The notes beneath the pieces were generated by a model. It was not told where the DNA came from and did no database searches. It saw nothing but the letters and a program-made list of their open reading frames with translations. Shown here piece by piece: positions 33,739 through 43,646 of a stretch of DNA of 64,000 nt. The stretch covers positions 1-64,000 of the forward strand of contig CABRGT010000001.1 of assembly GCA_902470475.1 (NCBI GenBank), in the 5' to 3' direction. Source of the stretch: an uncultured Porphyromonadaceae bacterium (GTDB lineage Bacteria > Bacteroidota > Bacteroidia > Bacteroidales > Muribaculaceae). Made by a program: the position numbers and the translations under genes. Position 1 is the first letter of the stretch. Every line of letters begins with the position of its first letter.

Positions 33739-35676
33739 TTATTGGTTAATCGAATCTTTCACCTCTTGTGCGAGTTTCGACGCAAAGGTAGCTATTGTCA
33801 TCGAACCCTGATCGCCTTCGCCCTGCTTTCTTACGGAAACTTCACCGGCGGCCTGTTCTTTCTCGCCGACGATAACCAGGTAGGGAATGCGCTTGAGCTC
33901 ATTGTCGCGGATCTTGCGGCCGATCTTTTCATTGCGGTCGTCGACTTCCACCCGGAAATCCTCTTCCTCAAGCTGACGGGCTACTTCGCGGGCATAATCG
34001 TTGTACTTCTCGGAAATCGGCAGAACGACTACCTGCTCAGGAGTGAGCCACAGCGGGAACTTACCTGCAGTGTGCTCGAGAAGTACGGCAACGAAGCGCT
34101 CCATGGAACCGAACGGCGCGCGGTGAATCATTACCGGACGGTGTTTCTGATTGTCAGCACCGGTATATTCGAGCTGGAAGCGCTCCGGCAGATTGTAGTC
34201 TACCTGGATCGTACCCAGCTGCCAGCGGCGGCCGATGGCGTCCTTCACCATGAAGTCGAGCTTAGGTCCGTAGAATGCGGCCTCGCCGAGTTCGGTGCGG
34301 GCGTTGAGTCCCTTCTCCTGACAGGCCTCGATAATGGCCTGCTCGGCAAGATGCCAGTTTTCGTCCGTACCGATATATTTTTCCTTGTTTTTGGGATCAC
34401 GGAGCGAGATCTGCGCCTCGAAGTTTTCAAACTTGAGAGCCTTGAAGATGTAGAATATGATATCCATCACCTTGAGGAACTCGTCCTTTATCTGCTCGGG
34501 AGCACAATAGATGTGGGCATCATCCTGCGTGAAACCGCGCACACGGGTCAGGCCATGGAGCTCGCCGCTCTGCTCGTAGCGGTAGACTGTGCCGAACTCG
34601 GCCAGACGCAGAGGCAGATCGCGGTAGCTGCGGGGCAGCGCGCGGAATATCTCGCAGTGGTGGGGGCAGTTCATCGGCTTGAGCAGATACTCTTCCCCTT
34701 CCTGCGGCGTATGTATCGGCTGGAAAGAGTCCTTGCCGTACTTGGCGTAATGGCCCGAGGTAACATAAAGGCTCTTGTTGCCGATATGCGGAGTAATCAC
34801 CTGCAGATAGCCGTAGCGCTTCTGAATCTTGCGGAGGAACTGTTCGAGGCGGTCACGCAAAGCGGTACCCTTGGGCAGCCACAGCGGCAGGCCGGCGCCC
34901 ACGTTCTGTGAGAAAGCAAACAGCTCCATCTCCTTACCCAGCTTGCGGTGATCGCGCTTCTTGGCCTCCTCAAGCAGTGCGAGATATTCATCAAGCATTT
35001 TTTTCTTGGGGAAAGTAATGCCGTAGACACGCACCAGCTGGTCGCGTTTCTCGTCGCCGCGCCAGTAGGCGCCGGCAAGCGAGGTTATCTTCACGGCCTT
35101 GATAGGCGCCGTTGTAGGAATATGCGGGCCTCGGCAGAGGTCAGTGAAGTTGCCTTGAGTATAAGTGGTGATGAAACCGTCCTCAAGTTCCGATATAAGT
35201 TCACATTTATATGTCTCGTTGCGGTCGCCGAACATCTTCAGGGCATCAGCCTTCGAGATGTTGGCACGGACGATGCCTTCCTTGCGGCGCGCAAGTTCAA
35301 GCATCTTTTCCTCGATCTTGGGAAAGTCGTCGGCTGTAAGCTGATGCTCTCCCGGGTCGATATCGTAATAGAATCCGTTTTCCACAGCCGGCCCGATGCC
35401 GAACTTCACTCCGGGATATAGTTCCTGAAGCGCCTCGGCCAGCAGGTGTGCCGACGAATGCCAGAAGGCATGCTTGCCCTCGGGATCGTCCCATTTGAAA
35501 AGTTTAAGCGCGGAATCCGACTCGATCGGCCGGGTAAGATCCCATTCCTGATCATTGACGCTTGCCGCAAGCACATCCTCGGCAAGACGGGGACTGATCG
35601 AACGGGCGATCTCAAGCGGAGTAACACCCTGCTCGTACTGCTTTACGCTATTATCGGGAAATGTAATATTTATCAT
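33739..35676 (-). CDS. thrS: Threonyl-tRNA synthetase
   Basis: Charges tRNA-Thr. 645 residues from ATG 35676 (MINITFPDNS); the frame to 35709 has no support. Order: TGS domain 1-60, editing domain with HSSAHLLAEALQ (zinc-like His) to about 240, class II core with MNCPHHCEIF, RLAEFGTVYRYEQSGELHGLTRVRGFTQDDAHIY and GSMERFVAVLLEH, anticodon domain from about 545. Heads the operon with infC, rpmI and rplT. Confidence 0.98.
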   Translation of the reverse strand: MINITFPDNSVKQYEQGVTPLEIARSISPRLAEDVLAASVNDQEWDLTRPIESDSALKLFKWDDPEGKHAFWHSSAHLLAEALQELYPGVKFGIGPAVENGFYYDIDPGEHQLTADDFPKIEEKMLELARRKEGIVRANISKADALKMFGDRNETYKCELISELEDGFITTYTQGNFTDLCRGPHIPTTAPIKAVKITSLAGAYWRGDEKRDQLVRVYGITFPKKKMLDEYLALLEEAKKRDHRKLGKEMELFAFSQNVGAGLPLWLPKGTALRDRLEQFLRKIQKRYGYLQVITPHIGNKSLYVTSGHYAKYGKDSFQPIHTPQEGEEYLLKPMNCPHHCEIFRALPRSYRDLPLRLAEFGTVYRYEQSGELHGLTRVRGFTQDDAHIYCAPEQIKDEFLKVMDIIFYIFKALKFENFEAQISLRDPKNKEKYIGTDENWHLAEQAIIEACQEKGLNARTELGEAAFYGPKLDFMVKDAIGRRWQLGTIQVDYNLPERFQLEYTGADNQKHRPVMIHRAPFGSMERFVAVLLEHTAGKFPLWLTPEQVVVLPISEKYNDYAREVARQLEEEDFRVEVDDRNEKIGRKIRDNELKRIPYLVIVGEKEQAAGEVSVRKQGEGDQGSMTIATFASKLAQEVKDSINQ

Positions 35677-35740
35677 CTCTAATTTGTTAGTTAACAGCCT
35701 ACTGACCACTAAAATCGGTCAACAGGCCAAAAGTCACGCG

Positions 35741-35771
35741 CAAAGTTAAGAATTTTATTTGGTTTTTCAAT
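35741..35771 (-). promoter_or_regulatory. thrS operon promoter
   Basis: Minus strand ATTG, 19 bp, TAACTTTG. Leader to the ATG about 60 nt; I see no T-box. Confidence 0.7.
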
Positions 35772-35930
35772 AAATTAATCTTCTAATTTTTTGAGCGGTC
35801 CGCTCTTTTCGACTGTTTTTTGCCGGTATCCCATAAAAAGTCTGCCGGGAAGTTGGGATATGAAGAAATTTGCTTAAATTTGCGTCAACTTTTATTAAAA
35901 TATATAAACAGCCCGATCGCAATTGCTACA

Positions 35931-36899
35931 ATGACTATCAGTACGCAAAAAATATGGCGCAACGCCAAGGATTATTTTTTCATCACTCTCGGTGTGGCGA
36001 TCTACGCCTTTGGCTTCGCTTCCTTCATCCTTCCACACGACGTGGTCATCGGCGGTATTGCCGGTCTGAGCACAATCCTCTACTTCACACTCGGGATTCC
36101 CATAGCGGTCGGCAACTATGCCTGCAACCTGATCCTGCTTGCGATCGCCTACCGGATAGTCGGCAAGCAGTTTGTGCTCGGGACAATCTTCGGCGCCACC
36201 ATGATATCGGTAATGATGGGCATCGCGATCCCGCTTTGCAAGGGATTGTTCCATCTCGACCCGTTCCTGTCTACGGTCATCGGCGGCATCCTCGCAGGCA
36301 CCGGCATCGGCATGGCTTTCGTGCACAACGGCTCGACGGGCGGCACCGACATCGTCGCGGCTATGGTCGCCAAATATACTAATGTGACGATCGGACGCAC
36401 GATGATCTACGTCGACATGTGCATCATCTCGTCGTCGTATTTCCTGTTCCATCACATCGACAATGTGGTCTACGGCTTCATCGTGCTGTTCATGAGCTCC
36501 TACATGGCCGACCTGATGATCAACTCCAACCGCCAGGCCGTGCAGTTCACCATATTCTCCAAACACTGGCGCGAGATAGCCACAGCCGTCAACAACCAGG
36601 CGCGCCGCGGCTGCACCGTTCTCAACGGCATGGGATGGTACAGCAAGCAGGAAGTGAAGATTCTGCTCGTAATGTGCCGCAAGATCGAATCGGTCAACAT
36701 TTTCCGCATCATAAAGTCGATCGATAAGGACGCCTTCATCACCCAGGCCAACGTGAACGGGGTCTACGGCCAAGGCTTTGACCAGATGAAAGTCAGAATG
36801 AAGGTTGACTCCGAACCGCACCACGAAGAAATCCTCCCCAACGGAAACACCCGCCGAAGACAACACAGCTACCACACAAGTAAAAACAGCAGACAATGA
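35931..36899 (+). CDS. YitT-family membrane protein
   Basis: 322 residues from ATG 35931. A TAAATTTG -7 element at 35875-35882 lies inside the upstream frame extension, so the earlier ATG at 35820 cannot be used. The N-terminal part has about five membrane segments (IWRNAKDYFFITLGVAIYAFGFASFILPHDVVIGGIAGLS is the family start); a cytoplasmic C-terminal DUF2179 domain starts near residue 225 (FSKHWREIATAVNNQARRGCTVLNGMGWYSKQE). Function unknown, sometimes linked to second-messenger binding. It overlaps cdsA by four bases. Confidence 0.92.
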   Translation: MTISTQKIWRNAKDYFFITLGVAIYAFGFASFILPHDVVIGGIAGLSTILYFTLGIPIAVGNYACNLILLAIAYRIVGKQFVLGTIFGATMISVMMGIAIPLCKGLFHLDPFLSTVIGGILAGTGIGMAFVHNGSTGGTDIVAAMVAKYTNVTIGRTMIYVDMCIISSSYFLFHHIDNVVYGFIVLFMSSYMADLMINSNRQAVQFTIFSKHWREIATAVNNQARRGCTVLNGMGWYSKQEVKILLVMCRKIESVNIFRIIKSIDKDAFITQANVNGVYGQGFDQMKVRMKVDSEPHHEEILPNGNTRRRQHSYHTSKNSRQ

Positions 36900-37705
36900 A
36901 TAACATGCTTCTCAGGGCGCTTTCGGGCTCCATCTATGTCGCCCTCATCGTCCTTTCACTTCTTTTCGGACAGAATTACAATCTTTTCACCGTCCTGATG
37001 GGTGTTTTCGCCGTGCTCGGCATCATCGAACTTGAAAAACTCCTCTCGGCCAAGTCTCCGATAAGTGATCTGGAACGATTCTCCGACATATTCGTGACAC
37101 TTGTCGCATTCACCGGCGTCTATTGCTTTCAGATATGGATCGCTCCGGCAATCCTGCTGATCTATCTCCCGGTACGCATGATCATAGCCACCACCGTCGG
37201 ACACAAAAACGCCGTGCGGTCGTTTCTCTACTCCCTGCTGGCCATCGTTTACGTCGCAGTACCCCTTATGATGATCAGCATCGCCGCAACCGAGTTATAC
37301 AAGTTCGTGCTCATCACCTTCGTGCTCATCTGGCTCAACGACACCGGTGCATATCTTTCAGGGCGCACTTTCGGCCGTACAAAACTCTGCGAACGTCTTT
37401 CACCCAAAAAGACCTGGGAAGGATTCATCGGAGGTCTGGCACTCGCCATTGTTGCCGGATATTTCTCTCATCTGTACCTCGGCATTGAAGAAATCACCGG
37501 ATGGGAAATGGCTTTTTATGGTGCCATAGTGAGCGTAGTGGGCACATTCGGCGATCTGTTCGAATCGATGATAAAGCGCACACTCGGCGTCAAGGATTCC
37601 GGCAACATCATTCCGGGCCACGGGGGCATCCTCGACCGCATCGACTCGTTGCTGGCGGTGGCTCCGCTCGTCATCTTCGCCATCTATCTGATGATGGTGA
37701 TCTGA
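36896..37705 (+). CDS. cdsA: Phosphatidate cytidylyltransferase
   Basis: Makes CDP-diacylglycerol from phosphatidate and CTP in the inner membrane. 269 residues with about eight hydrophobic segments and the family signature near the C-terminus: SMIKRTLGVKDSG, then PGHGGILDRIDS. Start overlaps the YitT stop (ATGA). Confidence 0.96.
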   Translation: MNNMLLRALSGSIYVALIVLSLLFGQNYNLFTVLMGVFAVLGIIELEKLLSAKSPISDLERFSDIFVTLVAFTGVYCFQIWIAPAILLIYLPVRMIIATTVGHKNAVRSFLYSLLAIVYVAVPLMMISIAATELYKFVLITFVLIWLNDTGAYLSGRTFGRTKLCERLSPKKTWEGFIGGLALAIVAGYFSHLYLGIEEITGWEMAFYGAIVSVVGTFGDLFESMIKRTLGVKDSGNIIPGHGGILDRIDSLLAVAPLVIFAIYLMMVI

Positions 37706-37751
37706 CACACATACAACTCGAATAATTCTTCAACACAATACCATTCACACC

Positions 37752-39548
37752 ATGAAAACAACTGTTTTAGCTACCTGTGCCTTGCTGACACTTCCGGCAG
37801 CGGCACAAAGCCTGAGAGTGAATCAGGCCGGTTACCTCAGCGATGACCTCAAAGCTGCCGTATATATCGGCGACATTGATCCGGCCACGCTTACATTCCA
37901 GATCGCCTCGCCCGACCATGGCACGCGCCCGGCCGACAGCGTAGTGGTCACCGAGCCTTGGGAGCCCAAGAAATTCGCCGCCCGCATCTATTTCTCATCC
38001 GTCCGCGAGCCGGGGCAGTACACTCTTTCAGCTCTTGTCGACGGCAAGGTTGCCGAAGTCGCATCAATGTACATCGGCAACGACGCCTACAGCCGCCTGC
38101 ATATAAACGAACTCCCGCTGGTCTATCTGCGCCAGCAGCGCTGCGGCTTCAATCCCGTTCACAACGAGACGTGCCACACTCACGACGGATACCTTGTGCT
38201 CGCCGATGATCTTGACGGCACACATGTCGACGTGACCGGCGGATGGCACGACGCCAGCGACTATCTGCAGTATCTGACAACATCGGCCAATACCGTATAC
38301 CAGATGCTCTTCGCCTACCGCGAGAATCCCGGTGTATGGGCCGATTCATACGACGCCAAGGGCCTTCCCGGATCCAACGGCATTCCCGACATCCTCGACG
38401 AAGCCCGCTGGGGTCTCGAATGGATGATGAAGATGAACCCGCAGGACAGTCTCTACCTCAACCAGATTGCCGACGACCGCGACCACCGCTACGCTGGCGT
38501 GCCGTCCGGCGACAATGTCGATTACGGCTGGGGCGCAGGCGCCGACCGTCCGGTCTACCGCTGCAACGGATACCCCTCGGGCCTCAGCAAATACAAGAAC
38601 GAAAGCTGGGGTCTGGCATCATCGGTCGGAAAGTTCGCATCGTCGTTCGGCCTCGGCAGCGAGATCTTCGCCGAAACGGATCCTGAGTTCGCCGCCGAAC
38701 TCGCACGCCGCTCGGCAATAGCTTTCGAAGTGGGTGCGGCAAATCCCGGAGCCTGCCAGACCAACTCGACCGTCTCGCCCTACTATTACGAGGAAGACAA
38801 CTGGGCCGACGACATGGAGCTGGCCGCTATGGCCCGCTGGCGCCAGTCGCGCGACAACCGCTACCTGACCGAGGCCGTCAACTACGGCCGTCTCGAGCCC
38901 GTCACTCCCTGGATGGGAGCCGACTCGGCCCGCCACTATCAGTGGTATCCGTTCGTCAACCTCGGACACGCCGAACTGGCTCGCCTCGACGGCCGCGTCG
39001 GCAAGGAATTCAAGCGCAACATGCGCAGCGGCCTCGACCGCGTAGCCGACCGTGCCGCCGGCAATGCCTTCAAGGTCGGCATCCCATTCATCTGGTGCTC
39101 CAACAACCTCGCCGTAGCCCTTGTCACACAGGCCATGCTCTACCGGGAGATCACCGGCGATGACACATACCGCGAACTGGAGACGGCCGCACGCGACTGG
39201 CTCTTCGGCGTCAACCCCTGGGGGCAGACCATGATCATTCTGCCTGAAGGCATGGTCAACTCTTCTCCGCTCGACCCCCACTCCGCCATGAGCAACCTCT
39301 CGATTGGCAGCCGCCCCGGCCGCGACTATCTTGTCGGCGGTCTTGTCGACGGCCCGGTCTACGCCAACATATTCAACTCGCTGTGGGGCGTCAATCTGCG
39401 CAACGAAGACCGGTTCGAGGACGTGCAGAATGACTATGTAGTCTACCACGACGACTACAGCGACTATTCGACCAACGAACCGACGATGGACGGCACCGCA
39501 TCGCTGACCTTCATGCTCGGACGACTCGTGGCCGCTGACAAAAAGTAA
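37752..39548 (+). CDS. Secreted glycoside hydrolase family 9 (cellulase-type)
   Basis: 598 residues. Signal peptide to about residue 19. An N-terminal Ig-like domain of the CelD_N type (LRVNQAGYLSDDLKAAVY) spans about 20-115. The GH9 catalytic (alpha/alpha)6 domain has GGWHDASDYLQY with the two Asp of the DAxD motif, FNPVHNETCHTHDGY, and FGVNPWGQTM. The C-terminal NEPTMDGTASLTFMLG carries the acid Glu. Probably endo-beta-glucanase activity on plant or bacterial beta-glucans. No SusC/D genes or other glycosidases adjoin it, so it is not in an obvious polysaccharide-utilisation locus. Confidence 0.93.
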   Translation: MKTTVLATCALLTLPAAAQSLRVNQAGYLSDDLKAAVYIGDIDPATLTFQIASPDHGTRPADSVVVTEPWEPKKFAARIYFSSVREPGQYTLSALVDGKVAEVASMYIGNDAYSRLHINELPLVYLRQQRCGFNPVHNETCHTHDGYLVLADDLDGTHVDVTGGWHDASDYLQYLTTSANTVYQMLFAYRENPGVWADSYDAKGLPGSNGIPDILDEARWGLEWMMKMNPQDSLYLNQIADDRDHRYAGVPSGDNVDYGWGAGADRPVYRCNGYPSGLSKYKNESWGLASSVGKFASSFGLGSEIFAETDPEFAAELARRSAIAFEVGAANPGACQTNSTVSPYYYEEDNWADDMELAAMARWRQSRDNRYLTEAVNYGRLEPVTPWMGADSARHYQWYPFVNLGHAELARLDGRVGKEFKRNMRSGLDRVADRAAGNAFKVGIPFIWCSNNLAVALVTQAMLYREITGDDTYRELETAARDWLFGVNPWGQTMIILPEGMVNSSPLDPHSAMSNLSIGSRPGRDYLVGGLVDGPVYANIFNSLWGVNLRNEDRFEDVQNDYVVYHDDYSDYSTNEPTMDGTASLTFMLGRLVAADKK

Positions 39549-39578
39549 CAGACCAATCATCAATAATTCATAAATTTG

Positions 39579-39611
39579 CGCCCCGTGGCCAACTTTTGCG
39601 GCTTCGGGGCG
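39579..39611 (+). terminator. Terminator after the GH9 gene
   Basis: CGCCCCG pairs with CGGGGCG around a loop that can pair further; followed by TAATATTTT. 30 bp after the GH9 stop. Confidence 0.6.
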
Positions 39612-39637
39612 TAATATTTTAAAAAGAAAGTCAAAGT

Positions 39638-39669
39638 ATTGTTATTGTCAGAAAAACGACTTACCTTTG
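39638..39669 (+). promoter_or_regulatory. Promoter of the phosphohexomutase gene
   Basis: ATTG at 39638-39641, 20 bp, TACCTTTG at 39662-39669; ATG at 39710. Confidence 0.7.
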
Positions 39670-39709
39670 CATAAACAAAAACTCAATAAATCCACACCTC
39701 ATAACTAAC

Positions 39710-41458
39710 ATGGAAAATCAAAGCCAGCTTCTCAAAGAAGTAACCGAAAAAGCCACGCAATGGCTCTCCGACAGCTATGATCCCGAAACACGGGCTGCCG
39801 TACAGGCCATGCTTGACAATGAAGATAAGACTCAGCTGATCGAATCGTTCTACAAGGACCTCGAATTCGGCACCGGTGGTCTGCGCGGCATCATGGGCGC
39901 CGGCACAAACCGCATGAATATCTACACCGTGGGCGCTGCGACCCAGGGCCTGGCCAACTACCTTCACGAAGCATTCCCCGACAAGAAGGAAATCCGCGTT
40001 GCCGTAGGTCATGACGTACGCAACAACTCACGCAAATTCGCCGAAATCGTCGCCAACGTTTTTTCGGCCAACGGAATCAAGGTATTTCTCTTCGACAACT
40101 TCCGTCCCACCCCGGAGCTTTCATTCGCTATCCGCGAACTCGGCTGCCAGAGCGGCGTCAACATCACCGCTTCCCACAACCCCAAAGAGTACAACGGCTA
40201 TAAGGCATACTGGGAGGACGGCGCACAGATCATCGCTCCTCACGATGTCAACATCATCAACCACGTAAGCCGCATCAAACCCGAGGACATCAAGTTCAAC
40301 GGCAATCCCGACCTGATCCAGATAATAGGCGACGAAATCGACGCCGCTTTCCTGGCCAATGTCAAGACCCTCTCGCTCGACCCCGAGGTGATCAAGCGCC
40401 AGGCCGACCTGAAGATCGTCTACACGCCCATCCACGGCACCGGTGTGAAACTCGTGCCCGAATCGCTCCGCAACTACGGCTTCACCAACATCATCCATGT
40501 CCCCGAACAGGATATCCCGTCAGGCGATTTCCCCACCGTCGACTCCCCCAATCCCGAAAATGCATCCGCCATGGCCATGGCCATAGCCAAGGGCAAGGAA
40601 GTCACCGCCGATATCATCCTCGCATCCGATCCCGACGCCGACCGCATCGGCTGCGTGATCCGCGACAACAAGGGCGAATATCAGCTCATCAACGGCAACC
40701 AGATCGTGATGATCCTGCTCAACTACATCATGCTGCGCAACCGTGAGCTCGGCCGCCTCAACGGCAACGAATATGTCGTGAAGACCATCGTGACCACCGA
40801 GACCATCAAGGCCATCGCCGAGAACCAGGGCATAAAGATGTACGACTGCTACACCGGCTTCAAATGGATCGCAAGCGTCATCCGCGAACTCGAAGGCAAG
40901 GAAAAGTACCTTGGCGGCGGCGAGGAATCGTACGGCTTCCTGGCCGAGACATTCGCCCGCGACAAGGACTCCGTTTCGGCCATATCGCTGATGTGCGAGG
41001 TTTGTGCCTGGGCCAAGGACCGCGGCATCGACTTCAACGAGATGCTTGAGGAAATATACTTGCAGAACGGCTACAGCCACGAAGAAGGCGTATCTGTAGT
41101 ACGTCCCGGCAAGACCGGAGCCGAAGAGATACAGAAGATGATGACCGGATTCCGCGAAAATCCGCCCAAGGAAATCGGCGGAAGCCCTCTCGTCACCATC
41201 AAGGACTATCTGACGCTGAAAGCCACCGACGTAAAGACCGGCGACGTCGCCCTGCTCGACTTCCCCGCCACGTCGAACGTGCTGCAGTACTTCACCGAAG
41301 ACGGCTCGAAGATATCGATCCGACCCTCGGGTACAGAACCAAAGATCAAATTCTACATCGAAGTTCACGACAAGATGACATCGAAAGCCGATTACGACCG
41401 CTGCAATGCCGACGCAGCCGCGAAGATCGCACGCATCAAGAAAGAACTCGGAATCTGA
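39710..41458 (+). CDS. Phosphoglucomutase/phosphomannomutase
   Basis: Interconverts hexose 1- and 6-phosphates for glycan and envelope precursor synthesis. 582 residues, the length of the PgcA-like branch. The phosphoserine loop is TASHNPKEYNGYK, the magnesium loop DPDADRIG, the sugar-binding loop GGGEESYGF, and the C-terminal phosphate loop RPSGTEPKIKFY. Single gene between two hairpins. Glucose versus mannose specificity cannot be settled from sequence by eye. Confidence 0.95.
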   Translation: MENQSQLLKEVTEKATQWLSDSYDPETRAAVQAMLDNEDKTQLIESFYKDLEFGTGGLRGIMGAGTNRMNIYTVGAATQGLANYLHEAFPDKKEIRVAVGHDVRNNSRKFAEIVANVFSANGIKVFLFDNFRPTPELSFAIRELGCQSGVNITASHNPKEYNGYKAYWEDGAQIIAPHDVNIINHVSRIKPEDIKFNGNPDLIQIIGDEIDAAFLANVKTLSLDPEVIKRQADLKIVYTPIHGTGVKLVPESLRNYGFTNIIHVPEQDIPSGDFPTVDSPNPENASAMAMAIAKGKEVTADIILASDPDADRIGCVIRDNKGEYQLINGNQIVMILLNYIMLRNRELGRLNGNEYVVKTIVTTETIKAIAENQGIKMYDCYTGFKWIASVIRELEGKEKYLGGGEESYGFLAETFARDKDSVSAISLMCEVCAWAKDRGIDFNEMLEEIYLQNGYSHEEGVSVVRPGKTGAEEIQKMMTGFRENPPKEIGGSPLVTIKDYLTLKATDVKTGDVALLDFPATSNVLQYFTEDGSKISIRPSGTEPKIKFYIEVHDKMTSKADYDRCNADAAAKIARIKKELGI

Positions 41459-41481
41459 ACAACTTCTATGACACCACACAC

Positions 41482-41517
41482 CCGGTGCACCCGGTCCGTA
41501 TAGACCGGGTGCACCGG
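41482..41517 (+). terminator. Terminator after the phosphohexomutase
   Basis: CCGGTGCACCCGGTC and GACCGGGTGCACCGG form a perfect 15-bp stem with a 6-nt loop, followed by ATTTCT. The next gene begins 11 bp later. Confidence 0.8.
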
Positions 41518-41528
41518 ATTTCTAACAA

Positions 41529-42236
41529 ATGAGCGAGATACTCTACGAAGACAACCACATAATCATTGTCAACAAACTTCCGGGCGAGATCGTCCAGGGC
41601 GACAAGACCGGCGACACTCCACTGGTTGAAACGCTCAAGGCCTTCATCAAGGAACGCGACGCCAAGCCCGGAAATGTATTTCTCGGCGTAGTCCACCGGC
41701 TCGACCGGCCGGTAGGAGGTGCCGTCATATTCGCCAAAACATCCAAAGCTCTGTCGCGCCTGAACGAAATGCTCCGCCAAGGCAAGATCCACAAGACTTA
41801 TTGGGCTCTTACGCGCGGTGTACCCGATCCTCCCGAAGCCGAACTGACACATTACATCACCACGGTCGAGCGCAATAACAAATCCTACGCCTCGGTCAAG
41901 CCGTCGCCATCGGCCAAAGAGGCTCGGCTGCGCTACCGCCTGCTTACCTCGGGCGAGCACTACAACCTGCTTGAGATCGAATTACTGACCGGACGCAAGC
42001 ACCAGATCCGCGTTCAGCTCAGCGCAATCGGATGCCCGATCAAAGGCGATCTGAAGTACGGCGACCGCCGCTCCAACCCCGACGGCAGCATCTCCCTGCT
42101 GGCCAGGCATATCAGTTTCGTTCATCCCGTTTCCGGAAAACCTGTCGAAGTTGTGGCTCCCGTGCCCGACCAGCAGCCCTGGACCGATCTGGCCGCATCT
42201 ATAGACAACTCAGACACATCAACAGCCAATGGATAA
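41529..42236 (+). CDS. RluA-family pseudouridine synthase
   Basis: Converts uridine to pseudouridine in rRNA or tRNA. 235 residues, no S4 domain. The catalytic motif is VHRLDRPVGGAVIFAKTSKALSRL with the nucleophile Asp in RLDR; also LLTGRKHQIRVQLSAIGCPIKGDLKYG. Which base is modified is unknown. Overlaps fmt by 8 bp, so both translation-related genes are coupled. Confidence 0.94.
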   Translation: MSEILYEDNHIIIVNKLPGEIVQGDKTGDTPLVETLKAFIKERDAKPGNVFLGVVHRLDRPVGGAVIFAKTSKALSRLNEMLRQGKIHKTYWALTRGVPDPPEAELTHYITTVERNNKSYASVKPSPSAKEARLRYRLLTSGEHYNLLEIELLTGRKHQIRVQLSAIGCPIKGDLKYGDRRSNPDGSISLLARHISFVHPVSGKPVEVVAPVPDQQPWTDLAASIDNSDTSTANG

Positions 42237-43194
42237 AAAAGACCTCCGAATCGTATTTCTCGGCACGCCCGACTTTGCCGTCGAAAGTCTCGACCGTCTT
42301 GTGAAAGGCGGCTACAACATAGCAGGCGTAGTGACCATGCCCGACAAAATCGCGGGACGCGGCCACAAGCTGATCCAGTCGCCCGTCAAACAATATGCCG
42401 TAGAGCACGGACTCTTCCTCATGCAGCCTGAAAAGCTCAAGAACCCGGCATTCGTGGAGCAGCTTCAGTCGCTTCACGCCGATCTCTTCATCGTGATCGC
42501 ATTCCGGATGCTGCCGGAAATCGTATGGTCGATGCCGCCGCTCGGCACATTCAACCTGCATGCATCGCTGCTGCCCCGCTACCGCGGCGCCGCTCCCATC
42601 AACCGGGCGGTCATGAACGGCGACTCCGTCACAGGGGTCACCACATTCATGCTCAAGCACGAGATCGACACAGGCGACATCCTGCAGCAATGCGCTATCG
42701 AGATCGGACCTGACGAAAATGTCGGTTCCGTACACGACCGCCTGATGACGCTGGGTGCCGACCTTACCGTCGAGACTGTCGACAGAATCATCAGCGGCAC
42801 CCTTACACCGATACCACAGGACAGTCTGGCCAAAGATATTGCCCCGACTGCGGCCCCGAAGATCTTCGCCGAAGACCTCGTCATCGACTGGAACCGCCCG
42901 GCGTGCAAGATCCACAATCACGTCCGCGGTCTGTCGCCATATCCGGCCGCCCGCTCGGGAATCTCACTCGACGGCAAGGAACCTGAACAGATAAAAATCC
43001 TCAGCGTACGCCCTGCCGAAACGTGCACCACACTTCCTCCGGGTACCGTAATCGTAGACGGGGCGCAGCTCTTCGCGGCCGACGGGTCAGGACATCTGCT
43101 GGAGATACTCGAAGTACATCCGGCCGGCAAAAAACGTATGTCGGCTGCCGACTACCTGAGAGGTGCCCGTTTTTCCGAAGCCAGATTCGTATAA
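42229..43194 (+). CDS. fmt: Methionyl-tRNA formyltransferase
   Basis: Formylates initiator Met-tRNA. 321 residues, standard. Motifs: FLGTPDFAVESLDRLV, the formyl-folate site FNLHASLLPRYRGAAPINRAVMNGD, and a C-terminal tRNA-binding domain from about 205. Confidence 0.97.
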   Translation: MDKKDLRIVFLGTPDFAVESLDRLVKGGYNIAGVVTMPDKIAGRGHKLIQSPVKQYAVEHGLFLMQPEKLKNPAFVEQLQSLHADLFIVIAFRMLPEIVWSMPPLGTFNLHASLLPRYRGAAPINRAVMNGDSVTGVTTFMLKHEIDTGDILQQCAIEIGPDENVGSVHDRLMTLGADLTVETVDRIISGTLTPIPQDSLAKDIAPTAAPKIFAEDLVIDWNRPACKIHNHVRGLSPYPAARSGISLDGKEPEQIKILSVRPAETCTTLPPGTVIVDGAQLFAADGSGHLLEILEVHPAGKKRMSAADYLRGARFSEARFV

Positions 43195-43376
43195 AAAAAT
43201 CGTATTTTAATAATTTTTTTCATTTCATCTTAACATTATTAATCAAGAAAGACGTAACTTTACGTGACTTTTAAAGAACGAGCATCATACGAACTAATTT
43301 AACGCTTGATTGTTAAATCTTAAAGGAGCATTTCATGCTGCCCGTCAAAGATTTATCAACAATTAAAACAAATACG

Positions 43377-43646
43377 ATGAGCGATTTAAACGAAAAAGAC
43401 ACCCCGCGCCGCCAACCCGCACGCCGCAATTTGCCGTCGACACGGACCATTCTCGGACTGACCTTCGGCATATTCATGGTTATTATATACGTTGGCATGG
43501 GCGTGCTGCTCATGATCAACTTCTTTAACTGGACACCCGCATGGGACTGGGCACGCTGGATCGTAGGTCCTGTACTCGTGATTTACGGCTTCTACAGAGG
43601 CTGGCGTCAATACAAGATGTTTACACAAACCGACGACGAGATATGA
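43377..43646 (+). CDS. Small membrane protein upstream of the PstS-like gene
   Basis: 89 residues from ATG 43377 (MSDLNEKDTPRRQPARR); the ATG at 43335 has less support. Basic N-terminus, then two hydrophobic segments (ILGLTFGIFMVIIYVGMGVLLMINFF and ARWIVGPVLVIYGFYRGW). In Bacteroidales a protein of this kind sits among exbB, exbD, tonB, pstS and TPR genes; here only pstS and TPR remain next to it. Stop overlaps the next start (ATGA). Confidence 0.78.
   Translation: MSDLNEKDTPRRQPARRNLPSTRTILGLTFGIFMVIIYVGMGVLLMINFFNWTPAWDWARWIVGPVLVIYGFYRGWRQYKMFTQTDDEI

Noticed and set aside
33742..34911. Plus-strand open frame of 389 codons
   Set aside because: Antisense to thrS; no domain, no promoter.
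35820..35930. N-terminal extension of the YitT protein
   Set aside because: Contains the probable promoter -7 element, and the family start is at 35931.
38619..41479. Long minus-strand frames under the GH9 and phosphohexomutase genes
   Set aside because: Shadow frames of well-supported plus-strand genes.
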